Below are positions 1 to 5,524 of a stretch of 7,413 nt of DNA, piece by piece. Both the position numbers and the translations under genes were made by a program. The notes under the pieces were generated by a model, which ran no database searches, was not told the DNA's origin, and saw nothing but the letters and a program-made list of their open reading frames with translations. Location of the stretch: assembly GCA_947179265.1 (NCBI GenBank), contig CAMXBB010000068.1, positions 1-7,413 on the forward strand. Reading direction: 5' to 3'. Within the stretch, counting starts at the first letter, position 1; each line of letters opens with the position of its first letter. The stretch comes from an uncultured Bacillota bacterium. GTDB lineage: Bacteria; Bacillota_I; Bacilli_A; RF39; UBA660.

Positions 1-1
1 C

Positions 2-49
2 TTATTACGTGAATGTAAGAAAAAATTCTTCCTAGATATTGAATTTTAG
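2..49 (+). other. Open coding-like frame ending in TAG, in phase with the next gene
   Basis: From base 2 the frame reads 15 protein-like codons (LLRECKKKFFLDIEF) and then TAG at 47-49. It is the same phase as the metallopeptidase gene that starts at 113. After the TAG, the 21 codons up to that ATG also read like protein (VPDYVKNYIEAYRRTWDPL, then EA). This is either the last 15 codons of an upstream gene cut by the window edge, or the N-terminal part of the metallopeptidase interrupted by a nonsense codon. The sequence alone does not decide between them. Confidence 0.35.
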
Positions 50-112
50 GTACCGGATTATGTTAAGAATTATATAGAAGCTTATAGAAGAACTTGGGAT
101 CCCTTAGAAGCA

Positions 113-1138
113 ATGTTTGAAAATGAGTCTTTATATGATGAATTCTATATTGAATATTTTAGTGAAAAAGAGGAAGCAGAATTAAATTCTAATACTGTAA
201 GTGGCGCTGTAAAAGAAGCGATAAAAAGAATGCGTCTAGTTTATTTCAAGAATTTAGGAGTTGATTGTGATCCCTTTGATCCTAATGAATATGATCGCAT
301 CATGCAAAGTGCTACTATAAGAATGTTAGTACCATCACAAAAACTTATTAAAGCGGTAAAGAAATATCGTGAGATAAGATATGAAGAAGCACAATTGCTT
401 TTCTATACTGAGTGTGATGAATTTATACATCAATTTGATAAGATCCCATTTAGTAAAAATGTAATTGTACCATTGTATTCACGTATTAAGGATAATACAG
501 TATGTGTTACTGAAGGAAGTGATGATTTAGGTTTTTTACGGGTTTTATTCTTTGCAATAAAACCATTTACTTTAGGTAAAATTGATTTCATGTTTCTTCA
601 TGAATTGGTTCATGCTATTGAATCTGATTTGATAGATGGTATACATGCTTGTGGTTTTGAAGGACTTGAGCTGAATGCTGAGAGATCTGAGGTAAACTCT
701 AAATACCGAAAATATGAAAGATTCAATGAAACAGTCGCTGACATGCTAGCAATAGAGGTGCGTGAAAAACTTATAGAAAAAGGAATATATATTGCTGAAG
801 ATGAAAAAGTATGGATTAGAGATGTATATAACTTTAATTCCCATTCAATATTAAAGAAGATGGTTAAACCATTAATGGATAATTATCGTGATATTGTAAT
901 ACATGCGCGAATATCTGGAGATATGGATGCCATTTATTATGTAATTGGTAAAGATAACTTTGAAGAGTTAAATTATCTTGTAAGTCACGTTGATTACTTA
1001 ATCAGTGAAGGACTCGTAGCAAAACTAGATCATAATTTAGATGATGATCCATTAGTTATAGAATATAAAGAAGATATGGAAAAGTTAGAAAAAGTATATG
1101 AAAGAATAAGACAATTAAATGAAGTTCCAGGGTTATAG
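113..1138 (+). CDS. Putative zinc metallopeptidase (HExxH, gluzincin-type), family unknown
   Basis: 341 residues from the first ATG. The catalytic core is visible: HELVH at residues 163-167 inside a hydrophobic helix (FMFLHELVHAIE), then NETVAD with E206 as the likely third zinc ligand. The HExxH plus downstream (N)ExxAD pattern is the gluzincin arrangement, so a zinc-dependent peptidase fold is well supported. Substrate and family are not recognised. There is no signal peptide or membrane segment, so a cytoplasmic location is likely. The C-terminus (about 315-340) is charged and probably helical. The start is doubtful: ATG 113 has only a poor Shine-Dalgarno match (AGAAG, 2 bases away). The same frame stays open upstream to a TAG at 47-49, so the gene may be an N-terminally truncated pseudogene. 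No clear terminator follows it; the next gene has its own promoter. Confidence 0.7.
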   Translation: MFENESLYDEFYIEYFSEKEEAELNSNTVSGAVKEAIKRMRLVYFKNLGVDCDPFDPNEYDRIMQSATIRMLVPSQKLIKAVKKYREIRYEEAQLLFYTECDEFIHQFDKIPFSKNVIVPLYSRIKDNTVCVTEGSDDLGFLRVLFFAIKPFTLGKIDFMFLHELVHAIESDLIDGIHACGFEGLELNAERSEVNSKYRKYERFNETVADMLAIEVREKLIEKGIYIAEDEKVWIRDVYNFNSHSILKKMVKPLMDNYRDIVIHARISGDMDAIYYVIGKDNFEELNYLVSHVDYLISEGLVAKLDHNLDDDPLVIEYKEDMEKLEKVYERIRQLNEVPGL

Positions 1139-1156
1139 ATTATCTAATAATTTTTC

Positions 1157-1184
1157 TTGCTATTTGAGTAATTTAGTGTATAAT
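1157..1184 (+). promoter_or_regulatory. Sigma-A-type promoter for the NUDIX-MBL-NUDIX operon
   Basis: TTGCTA (1157-1162) and a perfect TATAAT (1179-1184) are separated by 16 bases, just after the metallopeptidase stop and about 40 bases before the first NUDIX start. The perfect -10 box makes this the best promoter in the left half of the window. It lies inside the alternative 5' extension of the NUDIX frame, which argues against that extension. Confidence 0.7.
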
Positions 1185-1210
1185 ATGGGTGTAAAAGTTT
1201 TATATTTTTT

Positions 1211-1217
1211 GAGGAGG
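1211..1217 (+). promoter_or_regulatory. Ribosome binding site fixing the first NUDIX start
   Basis: GAGGAGG lies 6 bases upstream of ATG 1224. It is a near-perfect Shine-Dalgarno sequence and selects this ATG over the in-frame upstream ATG at 1119, which overlaps the preceding gene and would translate the promoter. Confidence 0.85.
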
Positions 1218-1223
1218 TTGAAT

Positions 1224-1781
1224 ATGGACTTAAAAGAACAAATATTAGCTTTTGTTCCAACAACAGAACAAGAAGCAAAGGATAAGGAGTATTTCTTAAA
1301 ATGGATTGATACATTTGATGATGTTTTAACAAGAGAAAATGAATTCGCTCATTTCTCAGCATCAGCATTTGTTTTAAATCCTGAACACAGTAAAATGTTA
1401 GCAGTATATCATAATATCTATGATGCTTGGATTTATCCAGGTGGACATGCTGATGGTGAAAGTGATCTATTAAGTGTAGCTGTAAGAGAAGTATTAGAAG
1501 AAACTGGACAAGATGCAAAAGTATTAGACAATGGGATATTTACAATAAACTCATTACCAGTAATGGCCCATATTAAAAGAGGATTATTTGTACCAGCTCA
1601 TACTCATTTAGATACAGTATTTGTAATGGAAGCAGATGACAAGATGCCTTTATCTTTTAGAGAAGAAGAAAGTCAAGGAGTTAGATGGGTTGATTTAGAT
1701 CAAGCTGATAGCCAAGAAATGTGTGATTTTATAAGACCAGTACATAGAAAAGTAATCAAGAAATTGGGTCTTAGGAAGTAA
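1224..1781 (+). CDS. NUDIX hydrolase (first paralogue)
   Basis: 185 residues. The NUDIX family hydrolyses nucleoside diphosphates linked to another moiety, using Mg2+ bound by the REUxEE helix. The NUDIX box is clear: YPGGH at 71-75, then REVLEETG at 88-95 with the R-E-x-x-E-E-x-G core intact. The upstream glutamate of the formal G-x5-E-x7-RE pattern is shifted by one (DGES at 77-80). An extra conserved-looking PAHTHLD (124-130) follows in the second half and recurs as PEHLHFD in the second NUDIX protein here. This suggests a common subfamily with a histidine-containing loop. The first ~40 residues form a helical N-terminal extension. It is first in a three-gene operon: its stop is 2 bases from the MBL gene. 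The substrate cannot be read from sequence, and a specific MutT assignment is not justified. Confidence 0.93.
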   Translation: MDLKEQILAFVPTTEQEAKDKEYFLKWIDTFDDVLTRENEFAHFSASAFVLNPEHSKMLAVYHNIYDAWIYPGGHADGESDLLSVAVREVLEETGQDAKVLDNGIFTINSLPVMAHIKRGLFVPAHTHLDTVFVMEADDKMPLSFREEESQGVRWVDLDQADSQEMCDFIRPVHRKVIKKLGLRK

Positions 1782-1783
1782 TA

Positions 1784-2491
1784 ATGCATTTTAAGTTTTT
1801 AGGTTACGGAGATGCATTTAATGTAAAAAGAGGGAATACGTCCGCTTATTATAAAGAGGGTAGTAGTCTCTTTTTAATTGATTGTGGAGAAACGGTATTT
1901 TCTTCTTTAATAGAAAATAAGGTATTAGATGGTGTTAAAGATATATACATTTTTATAACTCATACCCATGCTGATCATATTGGAAGTATTGGAACGCTTA
2001 TAATGTATAATTACTTTAAAAGTCATATCAAGAATCATATAATACTTTCAAAAGATATAGAACACAAGACTAATATTGATTTAATTGTACGTGCATTTGG
2101 ATGTTTAGATGAGATGTTTGATTATGTTTATGAAGATGAATTAGACAATAAGTTTAGTGCATTTGAAAGAGTGTATTATGTAAAAACTACTCATTATGAA
2201 ACTCTTAATTGCTATAGCATCATATTTGAACATAATAATAAAGTTACATATTATTCTGGAGATACTAATGAATTAGATACTTTACTTAATTTGATAGATG
2301 CTAATGATGTTGATATAGTATATATTGATACAACATCAGCTGACTATGAAGGAAATGTTCATATGAACATTAATTTATTAAATGAAAAGATTCCAGAAAG
2401 TATAAGAGATAAAGTTTATTGCATGCATGTTAATGATGATGAATGTGAAAGATTAATTCATGAATATGGATTTAATTTAATTGGAGAATAA
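1784..2491 (+). CDS. MBL-fold metallo-hydrolase (RNase Z/phosphodiesterase-like)
   Basis: 235 residues. Metallo-beta-lactamase-fold proteins use a dinuclear metal site for hydrolysis. All expected ligands are visible: HTHADH at 60-65 (H60, H62, D64, H65), H137 in TTHYET, D160 in SGDT and H215 in MHVND. The N-terminus (FLGYGDAFNVKRGNTSAYY, then LIDCG at 31-35) matches the RNase Z/ElaC-like branch. The protein is shorter than a typical bacterial RNase Z (about 300 residues) and shows no obvious tRNA-binding arm, so a phosphodiesterase or other small-substrate hydrolase is more likely than tRNA 3' processing. The start has AGGAAG (1773-1778) 5 bases upstream, partly inside the previous stop. It is 2 bases after the first NUDIX gene and 1 base before the second, so translation is probably coupled. 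Confidence 0.9.
   Translation: MHFKFLGYGDAFNVKRGNTSAYYKEGSSLFLIDCGETVFSSLIENKVLDGVKDIYIFITHTHADHIGSIGTLIMYNYFKSHIKNHIILSKDIEHKTNIDLIVRAFGCLDEMFDYVYEDELDNKFSAFERVYYVKTTHYETLNCYSIIFEHNNKVTYYSGDTNELDTLLNLIDANDVDIVYIDTTSADYEGNVHMNINLLNEKIPESIRDKVYCMHVNDDECERLIHEYGFNLIGE
2483..2486 (+). promoter_or_regulatory. Ribosome binding site fixing the second NUDIX start
   Basis: GGAG lies 6 bases before ATG 2493, inside the last codons of the MBL gene. It favours ATG 2493 over the in-frame TTG at 2481, which has no Shine-Dalgarno site of its own. Confidence 0.75.
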
Positions 2492-2492
2492 T

Positions 2493-3056
2493 ATGATATT
2501 AGATTTAGTAAAAGAATATTTGAAAATATATCCTAATGAACAAGATAACTTAAAAGTTTTAATCGATTATTTAAATACTCATTCCATAGAAGAAGCAACA
2601 GATTGGAATAATTTTGAAGGTCATATTGTAGCTGGAGGATTTATCTATGCCAGAAATGATAAGAAATTTTTAATGTTATATCATAGAGATTTAGATACAT
2701 ATCTTTATCCAGGTGGACATATGACCATAAAAGATATTAATCCCTTAGAAGCTGCTATTAGAGAAGCCAAAGAGGAATCAGGTATTAATAATTTTGAATG
2801 TATAAATATTTGCAAAGATAAATTAATACCTTTAGATATTCATATTCATAATGTTCCCTACAATACGAGATTAGATTTACCAGAACATCTTCATTTTGAT
2901 TTTAGATATTTATTTACAATTGATTCCATTCAAGATGTAAAAATTGATGAAGAAGAGTTATCTGATTATCAATGGTTTGATATTGATTATTTGCGAAAAA
3001 ATACTCATTTGGGTAGCATTTTAGATAAGATAGAAGATTTATTAAATAAAGAATAA
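2493..3056 (+). CDS. NUDIX hydrolase (second paralogue)
   Basis: 187 residues, with the same architecture as the first NUDIX protein of the operon. A helical N-terminal segment of ~45 residues is followed by a beta-rich entry (VAGGFIYARNDKKFLMLYH), then YPGGH at 72-76 and the catalytic helix REAKEESG at 90-97. The box carries one more residue between GGH and RE than its neighbour. The second half has DIHIHNVP (115-122) and PEHLHFDFRYLF (130-141), then a YQWFDID strand near 159-165. The H-rich segments match an NUDIX type common in Firmicutes whose substrate I do not know. Sequence identity to the first paralogue appears low outside the motifs, so this is an old duplication or two independently acquired relatives. 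It is the last gene of the operon and is followed by a hairpin terminator. Confidence 0.93.
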   Translation: MILDLVKEYLKIYPNEQDNLKVLIDYLNTHSIEEATDWNNFEGHIVAGGFIYARNDKKFLMLYHRDLDTYLYPGGHMTIKDINPLEAAIREAKEESGINNFECINICKDKLIPLDIHIHNVPYNTRLDLPEHLHFDFRYLFTIDSIQDVKIDEEELSDYQWFDIDYLRKNTHLGSILDKIEDLLNKE

Positions 3057-3088
3057 ATGTTTAAAACTAATATGTTTTAAACATTTTT
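3055..3088 (+). terminator. Intrinsic terminator of the NUDIX-MBL-NUDIX operon
   Basis: A perfect 13-bp inverted repeat, AAATGTTTAAAAC (3055-3067) and GTTTTAAACATTT (3074-3086), has a 6-base loop, and its T-run extends to 3088. The stem starts in the stop codon of the second NUDIX gene. It has only two G-C pairs, so termination may be leaky. Confidence 0.75.
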
Positions 3089-3115
3089 ATATGAATAAAT
3101 AATGATAATATTACT

Positions 3116-3132
3116 CATAATATAGATGGAGG
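3116..3132 (+). promoter_or_regulatory. Putative -10 box and leader of the helical-bundle gene
   Basis: CATAAT (3116-3121) is one mismatch from TATAAT. It runs into ATAGATGGAGG, whose GGAGG (3128-3132) is the ribosome binding site, 5 bases from ATG 3138. No convincing -35 is seen. The 16 bases ATAATATAGATGGAGG are identical to those upstream of the gene at 5525, where a good -35 exists. The GGAGG makes ATG 3138 a better start than the in-frame ATG at 3126, which overlaps it. Confidence 0.5.
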
Positions 3133-3137
3133 ATATT

Positions 3138-3578
3138 ATGGAAAATCAAGAAATAAATGTATTAGATGAATTAAACAAAGGTTGTTCTATGGGAAGAGAC
3201 GCAATTCACTTCATTTTAGATAAAGTAGAAGATAAAGGATTAAAAAAAGAACTTAATCGAGAATATGACGAGTATCGTACTCTTTCAGATAAGATAGCTA
3301 GATTATATCCTGATTATAGTGAGGATAGTACTGATACTCCTCATGAAACATCTGCTATGAATAAGATGATGACTTGGTATGGAATTGAAATGCAAACAAT
3401 GTTAGATAAATCAACTTCCAAAATTGCTGAGTTATTAATTAAGGGTATGAATATGGGAATAATCGAAGGAAGAAAGATTTTAAATCATAAAGATACTCCA
3501 GAAGATGTTAATGATCTAGTATTAGAATATATCGATATGCAAGAAAGAGCATTAGATATATTAAAGAGTTTCTTATAA
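3138..3578 (+). CDS. Small all-helical protein, probable four-helix bundle, function unknown
   Basis: 146 residues, acidic and lysine-rich, with no signal peptide or membrane segment. The pattern suggests four amphipathic helices: about 8-30, 33-57, 72-113 and 121-146. A conserved-looking core is NKGCSMGRDAI (13-23), HETSAMNKMMTWYGIEM (69-85) and KGMNMGIIEGR (102-112). It resembles short helical proteins of clostridia and bacilli annotated only as hypothetical, with a ferritin-like or DUF2383-like helical layout. The methionines and H69/E70 might bind something, but no complete di-iron ExxH pair set is visible, so I do not call it a ferritin. It is monocistronic, with a terminator before and after it, and its own putative promoter. 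Confidence 0.8.
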   Translation: MENQEINVLDELNKGCSMGRDAIHFILDKVEDKGLKKELNREYDEYRTLSDKIARLYPDYSEDSTDTPHETSAMNKMMTWYGIEMQTMLDKSTSKIAELLIKGMNMGIIEGRKILNHKDTPEDVNDLVLEYIDMQERALDILKSFL

Positions 3579-3612
3579 AAATAGAACACTTAAATGTAAG
3601 TGTTCTATTTTT
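3577..3612. terminator. Shared bidirectional terminator between convergent genes
   Basis: A perfect 16-bp inverted repeat (3577-3592 with 3597-3612) with a 4-base loop AATG. The stem has four G-C pairs, an A-run on its left and a T-run on its right, so it can terminate transcription in both directions. It lies between the helical-bundle gene (stop 3576-3578) and the methyltransferase. The TAG stop of the methyltransferase (3605-3607) is part of the stem. Confidence 0.9.
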
Positions 3613-4468
3613 TGGTAAATATATGTTCATAATACCCAAATATATTAGCTCTTACTGACTCTTCCATGAGATATCCACTTATAGCGTTTCCAACAAATGC
3701 TTTTGGTAATATTTTACAAACTATTTTAAATATTAAACCTTTATCCATATATCTATCGATAATTCTTTTAAAGCGATGCATATTAGGTAATACATTTTCA
3801 CTTAAGTCTTTTACTAAGGTTACATCAAAGCGAGTTTTCTTTGCATATTCTTCAATATTCTCATAGTATTCAAAATTATCAACGGCCATACCAGCTTGAA
3901 CAAGTTTCTTTATCTCTTTTTCTTCATGAGTTAATTTAGAATCTAGTGTATCGGAATAACCATCAAATATAATAAATTTTCCACCTTTTTTTAATACTCG
4001 TTCAACTTCAGCAAATATTCTTTTTTTATCTTTAGCATAGCATAAGGTTTCGAAAGCATAGACGATATCTTGACTTGCATCAGGAATCATTATAAGATTT
4101 CGATAATCAGTTTTTATGATATCTACATTATTTAAATCTTTAGGAACCTTGGGATATAAATCAATACCAACAAATTGAATATTTTTATATTTATTAGCTA
4201 AATAGGCTAGATTAGCACCTTGCCCAGAACCTAATTCTAAGATGTTACTTGTATTATTATCGATATATGTTTCAACAGTTTTAGGTTGATATAAAATACC
4301 ACTCATATCTTTATTATTTGTTGAAATCTCCATATGCATGAAGCCTTCTTTAGAATGAATTTTACGATATGCTAAGGCATTTATTTTATAATAGCTATTT
4401 ATATTAACTTTATTTTTTAAAAACCAATCACAATCAATAAATTCTTTTAATCTATCTAGACTTTGCAT
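3605..4468 (-). CDS. Class I SAM-dependent methyltransferase
   Basis: 287 residues. A Rossmann-type methyltransferase domain occupies about residues 55-172. Motif I is ELGSGQG (78-84), the SAM-ribose acidic residue is D103 in FVGIDLY, a further acidic site is D121 in TDYRNL, motif IV is DIVYAFETLCYAKD (134-147), and the post-motif strand is LKKGGKFIIFDGYSD (159-173). Layout and size resemble small-molecule or lipid methyltransferases, but the acceptor is not deducible. An N-terminal ~50-residue helical part (SYYKINALAYRKIHS, then GFMHMEIS) and a ~110-residue C-terminal part probably shape the acceptor site. The start is supported by AAGGTG on the minus strand (4474-4479), 5 bases away. It has its own strong promoter 77 bases downstream of the kinase gene, so it need not be co-transcribed with it. 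Confidence 0.9.
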   Translation of the reverse strand: MQSLDRLKEFIDCDWFLKNKVNINSYYKINALAYRKIHSKEGFMHMEISTNNKDMSGILYQPKTVETYIDNNTSNILELGSGQGANLAYLANKYKNIQFVGIDLYPKVPKDLNNVDIIKTDYRNLIMIPDASQDIVYAFETLCYAKDKKRIFAEVERVLKKGGKFIIFDGYSDTLDSKLTHEEKEIKKLVQAGMAVDNFEYYENIEEYAKKTRFDVTLVKDLSENVLPNMHRFKRIIDRYMDKGLIFKIVCKILPKAFVGNAISGYLMEESVRANIFGYYEHIFTKK

Positions 4469-4509
4469 AATATCACCTTATTGCCTTTTTATGTTACCTA
4501 TATGTTATT

Positions 4510-4538
4510 ATTTTACAATATTTAGGTATGTATTTCAA
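4510..4538 (-). promoter_or_regulatory. Sigma-A-type promoter for the methyltransferase
   Basis: Read on the minus strand: TTGAAA (4538-4533), a 17-base spacer, and TAAAAT (4515-4510), with the start codon about 40 bases further on. Both boxes are one mismatch from consensus with ideal spacing. The site lies in the 77-base gap after the kinase stop, where no terminator hairpin is evident. Confidence 0.7.
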
Positions 4539-4545
4539 TGCTATG

Positions 4546-5400
4546 TTATTTTATTGTTTTCATCAATCTTTGTTTTCTTTCATTATAGAATGAAGAATAA
4601 TAATCTCTTATTTCATCAGGTATAGTAAGTTTTCTTTCAGAACTAATACTTTCTAAAACTTTAGCTATATCTATTGCATACATCTTTTCAAATTCTCTTA
4701 ATAGTTGTTTATCTCTTTTCATAATTTTTTTTATCATGTCTACATCAATAAATCTTGTTCTTTCATCATAGTAGGGGAATTTTCTAAATATTGGATTAGC
4801 ATATCCAATATCTGTTCTAAAATTGCCATTTAAATCTCTAAAAGATAGGGAATACTCATAATCAAATTGAGGTGCTAAATCTATGCCAGTATCAGTAGTG
4901 CATAGAGTATTAGCATGACGATCTATCATAAAAGTAAATAGGTCTTTGGCAAGTAGGGAATCAATCTTCCTTTTTAATTCATGATTCGCACCATCTTTAA
5001 ATCTTAGTAGATAATCGATATACATATAATAGTATACTGGAAGGTCGGGACCTTCTACATATTTTTTACCAGGTTCTCTAAAGTTTTTGCTTAACACTCC
5101 AGCAATACCTTCACTATTTAATGCTATGTCATATTTAATAGTAGGTAAATTCATATATTCGGAGAAATATTGACCTAGTAATTCATTTAATAATCTTAGA
5201 GCATTATCTATCTCTTTATAATAATAGTATTCCCCATTATATAAAAACCAAAAGGGTTTATCATATAGTGTATCAATATCTATATTAATAGACTCTGATA
5301 GATGACGAGCATTGTCATCTATTTTTTCTAATTCAGATAACTTAATACCAATCGTTTCAGCAGTATAAATATCATTTACATTAAAATAATTATAAGGCAT
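4546..5400 (-). CDS. HipA/CtkA-like serine/threonine kinase, standalone
   Basis: 284 residues. The layout fits short HipA-like kinases, which phosphorylate proteins; classic HipA phosphorylates a tRNA synthetase. Visible elements in order: WFLYNGEYYYYKE with K62 as the likely ATP-contacting lysine; ALRLLNELLGQY (67-78) as the following helix; the typical YDIALNSEGIAGVLSKNF segment (90-107); FMIDRHANT (157-165) as the catalytic loop with D160; and LAPQFDYEYSL (175-185) with D180 as the metal-binding aspartate. The catalytic loop is odd: HipA has DxHxxN, whereas here the asparagine is at D+4 and a threonine at D+5. No HipB-like helix-turn-helix gene is adjacent. The N-subdomain of full-length HipA is absent, as in CtkA-type proteins. 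The ribosome binding site is a six-G run (AAAGGGGGG, minus strand, 5417-5409). Family is inferred from motifs; the target is unknown. Confidence 0.7.
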   Translation of the reverse strand: MPYNYFNVNDIYTAETIGIKLSELEKIDDNARHLSESINIDIDTLYDKPFWFLYNGEYYYYKEIDNALRLLNELLGQYFSEYMNLPTIKYDIALNSEGIAGVLSKNFREPGKKYVEGPDLPVYYYMYIDYLLRFKDGANHELKRKIDSLLAKDLFTFMIDRHANTLCTTDTGIDLAPQFDYEYSLSFRDLNGNFRTDIGYANPIFRKFPYYDERTRFIDVDMIKKIMKRDKQLLREFEKMYAIDIAKVLESISSERKLTIPDEIRDYYSSFYNERKQRLMKTIK

Positions 5401-5429
5401 ACATATTTCCCCCCTTTACTAGTACGTTA

Positions 5430-5452
5430 TTTTATCATAATGTTTGATAAAA
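5430..5452. repeat. Inverted repeat near the kinase promoter (candidate operator)
   Basis: TTTTATCA (5430-5437) and TGATAAAA (5445-5452) form a perfect 8-base dyad around a 7-base spacer, 30 bases upstream of the kinase start. On the minus strand it overlaps possible -10 boxes for the kinase, TATGAT (5439-5434) and TAAAAT (5434-5429). There is no T-run, and it lies between divergent genes, so a terminator is unlikely. Operator function is inference; AT-rich DNA gives such dyads by chance fairly often. Confidence 0.45.
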
Positions 5453-5471
5453 GTGTATTAAAATTGTTATT

Positions 5472-5493
5472 ATTCTGTTGTAAATAACAGAAT
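5472..5493. repeat. Inverted repeat over the -35 box of the zinc-knuckle gene (candidate operator)
   Basis: ATTCTGTT (5472-5479) and AACAGAAT (5486-5493) are a perfect 8-base dyad with a 6-base spacer. It overlaps the -35 hexamer at 5478-5483, an ideal place for a dimeric repressor. A competing dyad, TGTTATT (5465-5471) with AATAACA (5483-5489), shares the right half. No regulator gene is in the window. Confidence 0.5.
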
Positions 5494-5506
5494 GCTATTA
5501 TATAAT
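5478..5506 (+). promoter_or_regulatory. Sigma-A-type promoter for the zinc-knuckle gene
   Basis: TTGTAA (5478-5483), a 17-base spacer and a perfect TATAAT (5501-5506) lie 18 bases before the start codon, implying a very short 5' leader. The downstream stretch ATAATATAGATGGAGG matches the leader of the gene at 3138 exactly. Confidence 0.75.
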
Positions 5507-5512
5507 ATAGAT

Positions 5513-5517
5513 GGAGG
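5513..5517 (+). promoter_or_regulatory. Ribosome binding site fixing the zinc-knuckle start
   Basis: GGAGG lies 7 bases before ATG 5525. It excludes the longer in-frame reading that would begin at 5492, upstream of the -10 box. Confidence 0.8.
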
Positions 5518-5524
5518 TAAGGTT

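Noticed and set aside
1119..1223. In-frame 35-codon N-terminal extension of the first NUDIX gene, starting at ATG 1119
   Set aside because: It overlaps the end of the metallopeptidase gene and contains the TATAAT promoter and the GAGGAGG ribosome binding site of ATG 1224. It is not likely translated.
1144..1518. 124-codon open frame on the minus strand
   Set aside because: It lies antisense to the NUDIX gene, has a low-complexity leucine/histidine-rich translation, and shows no ribosome binding site. It is a shadow of the real gene.
1784..2491. Calling the MBL protein RNase Z (rnz)
   Set aside because: The metal ligands fit the wider RNase Z-like branch, but the protein is short and no tRNA-binding arm is visible. 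The operon context is not tRNA processing.
3666..3866. 66-codon plus-strand open frame opposite the methyltransferase
   Set aside because: It lies wholly within a well-supported minus-strand gene and shows no ribosome binding site or recognisable motif.
4491..4548. Three copies of ATGTTA in and beside the gap between kinase and methyltransferase
   Set aside because: The 6-base matches have irregular spacing in very AT-rich DNA, which is expected by chance. They do not align with promoter geometry.
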